Assembly (NCBI RefSeq): GCF_007290395.2
Contig: NZ_CP041656.2
Location: forward strand, 2,356,001 to 2,420,000
Reading direction: 5' to 3'
Origin: Bradyrhizobium cosmicum
Lineage (GTDB): Bacteria; Pseudomonadota; Alphaproteobacteria; Rhizobiales; Xanthobacteraceae
DNA length: 64,000 nt
Part shown: piece after piece, positions 16,102 through 23,010 of the stretch
Numbering within the stretch: position 1 is the first letter of the stretch
How the letters are laid out: every line of letters begins with the position of its first letter
The notes under the pieces: generated by a model
Databases searched by the model: none
The model's input: the letters and a program-made list of their open reading frames with translations, nothing else
What the model was told of the DNA's origin: nothing
Program-made: the position numbers and the translations under genes

Positions 16102-16236
16102 ATGCCGACGGACGCGTTGCTGATGAGTATCGTAGTCGTAGCTATCTTTGTCGCATTTGGCGCGGTTCTGGCTTGGGCGGACCGCCAAACCAGCGCAGGC
16201 CGGCTCGACTCGAGCGCCAAGCGCCGAAACTCCTGA
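16102..16236 (+). CDS. Small single-span membrane protein (44 aa)
   Basis: ATG at 16102 is preceded by GGGGAGGG at good spacing. The product begins MPTDALLMSIVVVAIFV, has one membrane span (about res 5-26, ending in LAWADR) and a short basic, Ser-rich tail. The hydrophobic segment followed by positive residues predicts an N-out or anchored peptide. The FixK/FNR box 60 bases upstream is in the same position as at the larger genes nearby. The length is in the range of small subunits such as CcoQ/CydX/CydH-type oxidase peptides, but no sequence signature assigns it. Unrecognised family. Confidence 0.72.
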   Translation: MPTDALLMSIVVVAIFVAFGAVLAWADRQTSAGRLDSSAKRRNS

Positions 16237-16261
16237 GATCACGATTGCGTTTTGCAGCGGC

Positions 16262-16399
16262 CTAGCGGGGCTTGCCTGGTTGGCTCGCGGCCTGCGGCAG
16301 CGCCTCGACGCAATACGACGTGCGCTGGCTGCAACTCTGCATCAACTGGGCCGCATTGGCGCATCCTTCGGGTGCCGGCTTGGTGACCGGCCGTGGCAT
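16262..16399 (-). CDS. Possible small Cys-containing ORF (45 aa)
   Basis: An open frame of 45 residues with three cysteines (positions 13, 23 and 30: GCANAAQ, QSCSQRTSYC). The frame is closed by TAG shortly upstream, and no good ribosome site is visible. Mixed polar composition without hydrophobic segment. It might be an artefact of GC-rich sequence; listed because it is the only coding-like content in the gap between the two regulators. Confidence 0.25.
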   Translation of the reverse strand: MPRPVTKPAPEGCANAAQLMQSCSQRTSYCVEALPQAASQPGKPR

Positions 16400-16506
16400 T
16401 TTCGCCGCATTTGCCTAAAACAGCGCGCATGCTTTCCGGTTGAAAAGCCGGGCAACACTGACTACGCAGGAACTCCAGTGCCTCGCAGTCTTAGGAGCCC
16501 AGCGGC

Positions 16507-17235
16507 GTGCCTCAGGACAAGACCGGCGATCCCCGACAAGCGGCGGGCAACAAACTATCGGTCCTGCGCAAGCATCCGATCTTTGCGGATCTGGAACCGG
16601 AGGCTCTCGACCAGCTTTGCCGCTACGCCAAGCACACCACGGTGAAGCGCGGTGCGACGATTGCCGCCAAGGGCGATCCTGGCAACAATTTGTTCGCGGT
16701 GATCACGGGAACAGTGAAGATATCCTCTTCATCGCCCGATGGGCGGAATGCCATTCTCAATCTGATCGGTCCCGGAGAGATATTTGGCGAGATCGCGGTT
16801 CTCGACGGGGCGCCGCGCTCGGCCGACGCGACGGCCAACACCAATTGCGAACTCTACATCATCGACCGCCGCGACTTCCTGCCGTTCGTTAAGAGCCAGC
16901 CGGCGCTGGCGATGAAATTCATCGAGCTGCTCTGCGCGCGCCTGCGCTGGACCAGCCAGCAGGTCGAACAGGTGATCCTGCAAAATCTTCCCGGCCGGCT
17001 CGCAAGCGCGCTGCTCGGTCTCACCGAAGAGCGCAAGTTCGACTCCGGCAGCGGCACGCTCACCATCACGCAGCAGGAGATCAGCGAGATGGTCGGGATG
17101 ACGCGCGAGAGCATCAACAAGCAATTGCGCGCCTGGGCCGGACGCAGCTGGGTTCGTCTCGAGCATGGTGCCATCGTCGTGCTCGATACCGAGGCGCTGC
17201 GCGAACTCGTCGAAAGCGGCCTGGACGGCAGCTGA
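16507..17235 (+). CDS. Crp/Fnr-family regulator with cyclic-nucleotide pocket (242 aa)
   Basis: Effector domain res 20-140, dimer helix, and HTH at about res 186-210 (ITQQEISEMVGMTRESINKQL). It has no FNR cysteine cluster. It retains a canonical phosphate-binding cassette GEIAVLDGAPRSA (res 94-106), with Glu95, Arg104 and Ser105 placed as in cAMP-binding CRP-type proteins, so it may bind a cyclic nucleotide. The recognition helix (TRESINKQ) differs from FixK/FNR, so its operator should differ too. GTG start with AGGAG nine bases upstream. Confidence 0.9.
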   Translation: MPQDKTGDPRQAAGNKLSVLRKHPIFADLEPEALDQLCRYAKHTTVKRGATIAAKGDPGNNLFAVITGTVKISSSSPDGRNAILNLIGPGEIFGEIAVLDGAPRSADATANTNCELYIIDRRDFLPFVKSQPALAMKFIELLCARLRWTSQQVEQVILQNLPGRLASALLGLTEERKFDSGSGTLTITQQEISEMVGMTRESINKQLRAWAGRSWVRLEHGAIVVLDTEALRELVESGLDGS

Positions 17236-17245
17236 CGGCGCGGGC

Positions 17246-18022
17246 CTAACTGTCGATGATGGCAACCGCGCGGGTCCAGCCGGCGGAGGCGCGTTCGATC
17301 TTCACGGGGAAGCATGAGACCGTGAATCCGGTCGAAGGCAGCTGGTCGAGATTGTGCAACTTCTCGAGATGGCAATAGCCGATGTGCCGACCCGTCTTGT
17401 GGCCTTCCCAGATCAGGCCGGCATCTTTTGTCTCGGCATATTTCTTTGCGGTATGGACGAACGGCGCGTCCCAGCTCCAGCCGTCGGTGCCGGTCAGACG
17501 CACGCCGCGCTCGAGCAGGTACATGGTGGCCTCATAGCCCATGCCGCAGCCGGAATTGACGTAACCGGCCTGGCCGAATTTTGCGCCGGCGCTGGTGTTG
17601 ACCACCACGATCTCGAGCGGCGACAGCGTGTGCCCGATGCGCTCGAGCTCTCTTTCGACGTCGTCGGCGGTCGCTACGTATCCATCCGGCAGATGCCGGA
17701 AGTCGAGCTTCACGCCAGGCTGAAAGCACCATTCCAGCGGCACCTCGTCGATGGTCCATGACCGCTCGCCGCGGTTCATGGTCGGGTGGAAGTGCCAGGG
17801 CGCGTCGAGATGCGTGCCGTTATGGGTGGACAGCGAGACCTGTTCGACCGCCCAGCCCTGGCCATCCGGCAGATCCTCGGCCTTGAGGCCCTCGAAAAAC
17901 TGCAGCATCCGCGGCAGTCCCTGCTGGTGGTCGATATACTGGATCGTCGGGTGGTTGCCCGGCGGATCGGCCGTCACGTCGTTTCGGAGCGGCACGGAAA
18001 TATCGATCAGCTTCCGCGGCAT
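17246..18022 (-). CDS. Cyclase-family (kynurenine formamidase-like) metal hydrolase (258 aa)
   Basis: Cyclase family with the metal-binding motif HNGTHLDAPWH (His67, His71, Asp73, His77). Members hydrolyse amides or cyclic acyl compounds such as N-formylkynurenine or isatin. The frame begins at 18058, but ATG at 18022 has GAGGA seven bases upstream and starts MPRKLIDISVPL, as is usual for the family. It then lies just downstream of a palindrome at 18041-18056. It faces away from a TRAP operon. Substrate unknown; a mandelate/isatin-type or plant-derived compound is possible. Confidence 0.85.
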   Translation of the reverse strand: MPRKLIDISVPLRNDVTADPPGNHPTIQYIDHQQGLPRMLQFFEGLKAEDLPDGQGWAVEQVSLSTHNGTHLDAPWHFHPTMNRGERSWTIDEVPLEWCFQPGVKLDFRHLPDGYVATADDVERELERIGHTLSPLEIVVVNTSAGAKFGQAGYVNSGCGMGYEATMYLLERGVRLTGTDGWSWDAPFVHTAKKYAETKDAGLIWEGHKTGRHIGYCHLEKLHNLDQLPSTGFTVSCFPVKIERASAGWTRAVAIIDS

Positions 18023-18040
18023 GGGCATGTCCTCGATATG

Positions 18041-18056
18041 GTCCGATGTTTCGGAC
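18041..18056. promoter_or_regulatory. Palindrome GTCCGA-N4-TCGGAC
   Basis: A perfect 6-bp inverted repeat with a 4-base spacer, located 19-34 bases upstream of the preferred start of the cyclase-family gene. Its position over the promoter or leader fits a repressor operator. Regulator unknown. Confidence 0.4.
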
Positions 18057-18269
18057 ATCTTGAGGGGCCGGCATCGGCGACGTCAAGACACGCCTGTGAG
18101 AGCGATTTCGGAAAAGCGTCGATCATTGGCCGATCGCCGTCCCGGCCCGTCGCCCGACTGATCGATGCAACTCCGGCATTGATCGATGCCGGATTTGGCT
18201 TGGACTCGGCATGCCGCCCGCCCTAGGGACGACATTGGCGATATCGCGCTGACGCAGTGCGCTCGCGAA

Positions 18270-18293
18270 CGGATGAGACGCCCGTCTCATCCG
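18270..18293. promoter_or_regulatory. Inverted repeat CGGATGAGAC-N4-GTCTCATCCG
   Basis: A perfect 10-bp dyad with spacer GCCC. No T-run follows, so it is not a classic terminator. Core TGAGAC-N4-GTCTCA is a plausible dimeric regulator site for the TRAP operon or the cyclase gene; the cognate regulator is not in the window. Confidence 0.5.
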
Positions 18294-18345
18294 AACTTCC
18301 GAGCCGCAGCCAATAGCGGTCGAGTACAAAGCGAGAGGAACGTCC

Positions 18346-18516
18346 ATGGATACGACGAGCATCGTTATCTCGCATCCGGCACTGTCCGATGGCGAGGCGG
18401 GATTGCAGGATGCCGGCACTCGCCGCCGAGGCGCGGCATCGACCTGCGCTCTGTCGTCAACCAGCCAAATCTGCTCGACACCGTCGCGCAATCCCACCAA
18501 GGTGATGCGTTCGTAG
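18346..18516 (+). CDS. Doubtful small ORF (56 aa)
   Basis: ATG at 18346 has a good AGAGGAA ribosome site. The product opens MDTTSIVISHPALSDGEAGL and then becomes Ser/Arg/Cys-rich without recognisable fold. The neighbouring frame downstream (DLRSVVNQPNLLDTVAQ...) also reads protein-like, so this may be the frameshifted relic of a longer gene preceding the TRAP operon. No function assigned. Confidence 0.2.
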   Translation: MDTTSIVISHPALSDGEAGLQDAGTRRRGAASTCALSSTSQICSTPSRNPTKVMRS

Positions 18517-18606
18517 CGCTTGACTTTACACCTGAAGTAGAGCGACCCAAGGCGGCCCCTAGCACCTGCCCGACAACGACATAATCAAATCAGGAGGAAA
18601 GCCCAG

Positions 18607-19578
18607 ATGAAGACGCTCATTGGTATCGTCGCGGCCGTTGTGCTGGCGGTCTCGGCACCGCTTGCGACCGCGCGCGATTTCCGTTCCGCCGACATCCATC
18701 CCGCCGACTATCCGACCGTCGAGGCCGTCAAGTTCATGGGCAAGCAGCTCGCGACGGCGAGCGGCGGCAAGCTCGGCGTGAAGGTGTTTCCCAACGGCGC
18801 CCTGGGCTCCGAGAAGGACACCATCGAGCAGCTCAAGATCGGCGCGCTCGACATGATGCGCATCAACGCATCGCCGTTGAACAATTTCGTGCCTGAAACC
18901 ATCGCGCTGTGCCTGCCCTTCATCTTCCGCGACACGCAGCATATGCGCACGGTGCTTGACGGGCCGATCGGCGACGAGATCCTGGCGGCCATGGAGCCCG
19001 CAGGGTTGGTCGGCCTTGCCTATTACGACAGCGGCGCGCGGTCTATCTACACGGTCAAGGCGCCGGTGAAGTCGCTTGCGGACCTCAAGGGGCTGAAGAT
19101 CCGCGTTCAGCAATCCGACCTCTGGGTCGGCATGATCCAGAGCCTCGGGGCCAATCCGACGCCGATGCCGTATGGCGAGGTCTACACCGCCCTCAAGACC
19201 GGCCTGGTGGATGCTGCCGAGAACAACTGGCCGTCCTACGAGTCGTCGCGTCACTTCGAGGCGGCCAAGTTCTACAACGTGACCGAGCACTCGCTCGCGC
19301 CCGAAGTTCTCGTGATGTCCAAAAAGGTCTGGGACACGCTGAGCAAGGAGGACCAGGCGATGGTCCGCAAGGCGGCCAAGGAGTCGGTGCCGGTCATGCG
19401 CAAGCTCTGGGACGAGCGCGAGCAGGCCTCCCGCAAGACCGTCGAGGCGGCCGGCGTCCAGGTCGTCACGATCGCCAACAAGGCGGAATTCGTCGACGCG
19501 ATGAAGCCGGTCTACGACAAGTTTGCCGGTGACGAGAAGCTGAAGGGCCTCGTCAAGCGTATTCAGGACACGAAGTAA
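18607..19578 (+). CDS. dctP: TRAP transporter substrate-binding protein (323 aa)
   Basis: Periplasmic DctP-family receptor. Signal peptide res 1-22 (MKTLIGIVAAVVLAVSAPLA); family features GKLGVKVFPNGALGSEKDTIEQLKIGALDM, the KGLKIRVQQS segment containing the Arg that salts the ligand carboxylate, and EVYTALKTGLVDAAENN. AGGAGGA ribosome site. Followed by dctQ and dctM, so the system is complete. The ligand is probably a carboxylate; the SDR dehydrogenase downstream suggests a sugar acid or hydroxyacid. Confidence 0.95.
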   Translation: MKTLIGIVAAVVLAVSAPLATARDFRSADIHPADYPTVEAVKFMGKQLATASGGKLGVKVFPNGALGSEKDTIEQLKIGALDMMRINASPLNNFVPETIALCLPFIFRDTQHMRTVLDGPIGDEILAAMEPAGLVGLAYYDSGARSIYTVKAPVKSLADLKGLKIRVQQSDLWVGMIQSLGANPTPMPYGEVYTALKTGLVDAAENNWPSYESSRHFEAAKFYNVTEHSLAPEVLVMSKKVWDTLSKEDQAMVRKAAKESVPVMRKLWDEREQASRKTVEAAGVQVVTIANKAEFVDAMKPVYDKFAGDEKLKGLVKRIQDTK

Positions 19579-19590
19579 GACCGCAACGCC

Positions 19591-19624
19591 GGGTCCGGCG
19601 CCGCCGATTGGTGGCACCGGACCC
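19591..19624 (+). repeat. Intercistronic stem-loop between dctP and dctQ
   Basis: GGGTCCGG at 19591-19598 pairs with CCGGACCC at 19617-19624. No T-run follows. Such hairpins after the binding-protein gene usually protect its mRNA or attenuate read-through, giving excess receptor over permease. Confidence 0.6.
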
Positions 19625-19642
19625 TCGCAAGGAGCCGCCGGA

Positions 19643-20191
19643 ATGACAGACCCGCATGTCGCAAGCCACGAGCAGGAGGTCGCGGGGCGGCCGTCGACCG
19701 GATTGCTTTCGCGGATCAATGCTCCCGTCGCTCGCTTCGGCATGTATCTGTCGGTGACAGGCCTGCTCGTCATCGTCACCATCGTGTTCTACCAGGTGTT
19801 CGGACGGTACGTGCTCAACTCCAGCCCGACCTGGACGGAGAACCTGGCGCTGGTTCTGATCCTGTATGTCACGCTGATCGGTGCCGCCGTCGGTGTGCGT
19901 GATGCCGGGCACATCGGAATGGACAGTCTGCTCGTGATGCTGCCGGATCACGTGCGGGAGAAAATCGAGCTTCTGATCCACGTTCTGGTGGCCTTGTTCG
20001 GCGTTGCGATGGCTTACAATGGCTGGATCCTCGGGGCCTCGGTCGGAACCGTGAAGATACCCAATCTCGGTCTGCCCGAGGTGATCCGCTACGTGCCGCT
20101 GATCGCTTCCGGCATCCTGATCGTCTCGTTCTCCATCGAGCACATCATCGCTCTGCTGCGCGGCGAAGAGGTGATCCCCTCATGGAATTGA
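19643..20191 (+). CDS. dctQ: TRAP transporter small permease (182 aa)
   Basis: Four predicted membrane segments (about res 32-55, 70-88, 110-130 and 150-170) and the DctQ pattern with FGRYVLNSSPTWTENLALVLILY. AAGGAG precedes the ATG. The end overlaps the start of dctM by 10 bases, indicating coupled translation. Forms the membrane complex with DctM and uses an ion gradient, not ATP. Confidence 0.94.
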   Translation: MTDPHVASHEQEVAGRPSTGLLSRINAPVARFGMYLSVTGLLVIVTIVFYQVFGRYVLNSSPTWTENLALVLILYVTLIGAAVGVRDAGHIGMDSLLVMLPDHVREKIELLIHVLVALFGVAMAYNGWILGASVGTVKIPNLGLPEVIRYVPLIASGILIVSFSIEHIIALLRGEEVIPSWN

Positions 20192-21474
20192 TCATTCTCG
20201 GCGCCTCCTTCTTCGGCTTCCTCATCCTCGGCGTCCCCGTCGCCTTCGCGATCGGCCTCTCGGCCATCTGCACTATCCTCTACGAAGGCCTGCCGGTCGC
20301 CGTCATCTTCCAGCAGATGATGTCGGGGATGAACATCTTCTCGTTTCTCGCCATCCCGTTCTTCGTCTTCAGTGGTGAGCTGATGCTGCATGGCGGCGTC
20401 GCCGACAAGATCGTGCAACTCGCCAAGAATCTCGTCGGACACATCCGCGGCGGGCTCGGCATGTCCAACGTGGTCGCCTGCACGCTGTTCGGCGGAGTCT
20501 CCGGCTCGCCGGTCGCCGACGTGTCGGCGATGGGCGCTGTGATGATCCCGATGATGAAAAAGGAAGGGTTCGACACCGACTACGCCGTCAACGTCACAAC
20601 CCACGCCTCTCTGGTGGGCGCGCTGATGCCGACCAGCCACAACATGATCATCTACGCGCTTGCCGCCGGTGGCAAGGTCTCGATCGGCGCGCTGATCGCC
20701 GCCGGCCTCCTGCCTGCGCTCGTGCTGATGGTGTGCATGCTGGTGGCCGCCTACGCGGTCGCGGTGAAGCGCGGCTATCCCTCAGGCAAGTTCCCGGGCT
20801 GGGCCGAGGTGTTCCGCTCGTTCGCGGCTGCGCTGCCCGGCCTCCTGATCGTCGGCATCATCCTGGCGGGCATCCTGTCCGGTGTCTTCACGGCTACGGA
20901 ATCCGCAGCTGTCGCGGTCACCTACACGATCCTGCTGACCTTCTTCATCTACCGCACCATGACCTTGCCGAACTTCCTGCGGGCCGCAGCCAAGGCCGTG
21001 AAGACGACGGGCGTCGTGTTGCTGCTGATCGGCGTCTCCACCATGTTCCAGTATCTTATGGGGCTCTACGAGGTGGCCGACTTCGCCGGCGACGTGATGA
21101 GCAAGGTGTCCTCGCAGCCCTGGATCATCTTCCTGCTCATCAACGTCATCCTGTTCGTGCTCGGCACCTTCATGGACATGGCGGCGACGATACTGATCTG
21201 CACGCCGATCTTCCTGCCGATCGCGATGAAGGCGGGCATGGACCCCGTGCAGTTCGGCATGCTGATGCTGATCAACTGCGCCCTCGGGCTGAACACCCCG
21301 CCGGTCGGAACGACGCAATTCGTGGGCTGCGCCATCGGCGGCATCTCGGTGGGCGCGGTGATGCGCACCATCCTGCCATTCTACGCCGCCCTGATCGCAG
21401 CTCTGATGTTCGTGACCTACGTCCCCGCATTCTCGCTGTGGCTGCCGCGCTTGCTGATGGGCTACAAGGGCTAG
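20182..21474 (+). CDS. dctM: TRAP transporter large permease (430 aa)
   Basis: The 12-segment DctM subunit. Family stretches include FVFSGELMLHGGVADKIVQLAKNLVGHIRGGLGMSNVVACTLFGGVSGSPVADVSAMG and the C-terminal INCALGLNTPPVGTTQFVGCAIG. Length is typical. Translationally coupled to dctQ; the SDR gene starts 21 bases after its stop and is probably in the same operon. Confidence 0.95.
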   Translation: MELIILGASFFGFLILGVPVAFAIGLSAICTILYEGLPVAVIFQQMMSGMNIFSFLAIPFFVFSGELMLHGGVADKIVQLAKNLVGHIRGGLGMSNVVACTLFGGVSGSPVADVSAMGAVMIPMMKKEGFDTDYAVNVTTHASLVGALMPTSHNMIIYALAAGGKVSIGALIAAGLLPALVLMVCMLVAAYAVAVKRGYPSGKFPGWAEVFRSFAAALPGLLIVGIILAGILSGVFTATESAAVAVTYTILLTFFIYRTMTLPNFLRAAAKAVKTTGVVLLLIGVSTMFQYLMGLYEVADFAGDVMSKVSSQPWIIFLLINVILFVLGTFMDMAATILICTPIFLPIAMKAGMDPVQFGMLMLINCALGLNTPPVGTTQFVGCAIGGISVGAVMRTILPFYAALIAALMFVTYVPAFSLWLPRLLMGYKG

Positions 21475-21495
21475 CAGCAACAGGAGAATCTGCCC

Positions 21496-22302
21496 GTGAC
21501 TGACTACCGCAAGCTCTTCGATCTCACCGGCAAGACGGCCGTCGTGCTCGGCGCCGCATCGGGCATCGGCAAATCGTCCGCCGAGGCGCTGGCCGGGCTC
21601 GGCGCCCGTGTCGTCTGCGCCGATCGGGCGCTTGACGGGGCGGAAGCCACCGCCTCGGGCATTCGCGACGGGGGCGGTTGGGCCGAAGCGGCTGCTTGTG
21701 ACGCCGCGAGCGCTGCGGACGTCAATGCGCTGGCGAAAACCGTGATGCAGAAATTCCCGCGGCTCGACATCGCCGTGACGACGCCCGGGCTCAACATCCG
21801 CAAGACCATCCTCGACTACACCGAGGAGGATCTCGACCGGGTCCTCAACCTCAACGTCAAGGGAACGGTCTGGTTCTTCCAGGCCTTCGGCCGCATCATG
21901 GTTGCGCAGAAGGGCGGCAGCATCGTTGCCTGCTCCTCGGTGCGCGCAGTGACCATCGAGCCCGGCCTTGGCGTCTACGGTTCGACCAAGGCGGCGATCG
22001 GGCTGCTGGTGAAGGGCTTTGCCTCCGAGGTCGGCCACGCTGGCGTGCGTGTCAACGCGATCGCGCCGAGCATCGCCGAGACCGCGCTGACCGGCCCGTT
22101 CAAGCAGCGGCCGGACATCTACAATCTCTACGCCGGCCACACCGTGTTCAACCGCTGGAGCAGCGCCGACGAGGTCGCCACTGCCGTCGCCTATCTCGCG
22201 TCGGATGCCGCGAGTTATGTCAGCGGCAGCACGCTGTTCGTCGATGGCGGCTGGACCGCTGTCGACGGCCCGCCGACCGGCCTCACCCAATTGCACAAAT
22301 AG
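21496..22302 (+). CDS. Short-chain dehydrogenase/reductase (268 aa)
   Basis: Classical SDR with cofactor motif GAASGIG (res 19-25), catalytic Ser147/148, Tyr161 and Lys165 (YGSTK), and the C-terminal VSGSTLFVDGGW. Asp43 at the end of the second strand suggests NAD preference. GTG start with AGGAGA upstream. It is the last gene after dctPQM, so the simplest reading is oxidation of the imported hydroxyl compound. Exact substrate not determinable. Confidence 0.92.
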   Translation: MTDYRKLFDLTGKTAVVLGAASGIGKSSAEALAGLGARVVCADRALDGAEATASGIRDGGGWAEAAACDAASAADVNALAKTVMQKFPRLDIAVTTPGLNIRKTILDYTEEDLDRVLNLNVKGTVWFFQAFGRIMVAQKGGSIVACSSVRAVTIEPGLGVYGSTKAAIGLLVKGFASEVGHAGVRVNAIAPSIAETALTGPFKQRPDIYNLYAGHTVFNRWSSADEVATAVAYLASDAASYVSGSTLFVDGGWTAVDGPPTGLTQLHK

Positions 22303-22311
22303 AGCTCGCTT

Positions 22312-23010
22312 CTAGCCGGCAAAGCCCACGCGCTGGCGCAATGCCTTGTGATCTGCGCCAGCCAGCAGTGCGACCAGCGCGGCGGCCCCTTTGGGATGCA
22401 TGGCCCGTGTGGTCACGCCGGCCGTGTACATCGTCACGAGCTCGCATCCCGGCGGCAGCGACCCTGATAGCGTGATGCCGTCGGTCGCGATGATTTCGGT
22501 CGCCTGCGTGCATCCGATCGGCTTCTGCGCGGTGGAGGTCGCAAGCTCCCGCATCGCGGTCGCGCCGTTCGGAAATATCTTGAGGCGCGAGGCGACCTCA
22601 TATGCGATGCCGAGCTGGTCCAGCACCCTTGCGACGTGCTGCCCGGCCGTCGAGGCCTTGGTGTCGGGAACGTAGATAGCATCAGCGCTGCGCAGCACGT
22701 CGCGCAAATCGGCCTCGGTTTTCACCGTCACCTTGGGATCCCGGCTGCGGACCGCCAGCGCGGTCTCGACCCGGCCGATATCCGCGATCGAGGAGGGGAC
22801 GACGAGCTTCTCCTCGTCAAGCTTGGCGAGGAGAGACTGCGTCAGGATAACGAGATCTGCCGGCGCACTCGCGCGCAGCTTGTCAGCCATCATGCCGACC
22901 GCGCCGAACTCGCCGTCGATACCGAGACCGGTCTGTGCCTTGAAGGCTTCGGTGAGCCCGCGAACCAGGGCTTGCGCCGCGCCGCCGCTCAAAATGGTCA
23001 CTATCGTCAC
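22312..23010 (-). CDS. ModA-like solute-binding protein without signal peptide (232 aa)
   Basis: Type II periplasmic-binding-protein fold as in molybdate/tungstate-binding proteins (LSGGAAQALVRGLTEAFKAQTG, APADLVILTQSLLAKL, SRLKIFPNGATAMRELA). GTG at 23010 overlaps the TGA of the molybdopterin subunit gene as GTGA, with GGAG nine bases before. With that start the protein opens directly with the first beta-strand, so no leader is present and it should stay in the cytoplasm. The frame further upstream is only the shadow of the molybdopterin gene. A possible role is cofactor or metal handling for the hydroxylase, or a vestigial receptor. Confidence 0.8.
   Translation of the reverse strand: MTIVTILSGGAAQALVRGLTEAFKAQTGLGIDGEFGAVGMMADKLRASAPADLVILTQSLLAKLDEEKLVVPSSIADIGRVETALAVRSRDPKVTVKTEADLRDVLRSADAIYVPDTKASTAGQHVARVLDQLGIAYEVASRLKIFPNGATAMRELATSTAQKPIGCTQATEIIATDGITLSGSLPPGCELVTMYTAGVTTRAMHPKGAAALVALLAGADHKALRQRVGFAG

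Larger units (their letters stand above)
18023..18606. other. Divergent intergenic region with two palindromes
   Basis: This 584-base gap separates the cyclase-family gene from the TRAP operon. It holds a small palindrome beside the cyclase start (18041-18056), a strong 10-bp inverted repeat (18270-18293) and a doubtful small ORF (18346-18516). The rest shows no conserved coding signal that I recognise. Confidence 0.6.

Noticed and set aside
16441..16460. Possible ninth FixK/FNR box (TTGAAAAGCCGGGCAA) before the CRP-like gene
   Set aside because: The spacer is eight bases and the right half-site is not TCAA.
18559..19782. 407-residue minus-strand frame opposite dctP
   Set aside because: dctP has a signal peptide and family motifs; the antisense frame has none.
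20782..22296. 504-residue minus-strand frame across dctM and the SDR gene
   Set aside because: Spans two genes with clear domains on the other strand; composition typical of high-GC antisense frames.
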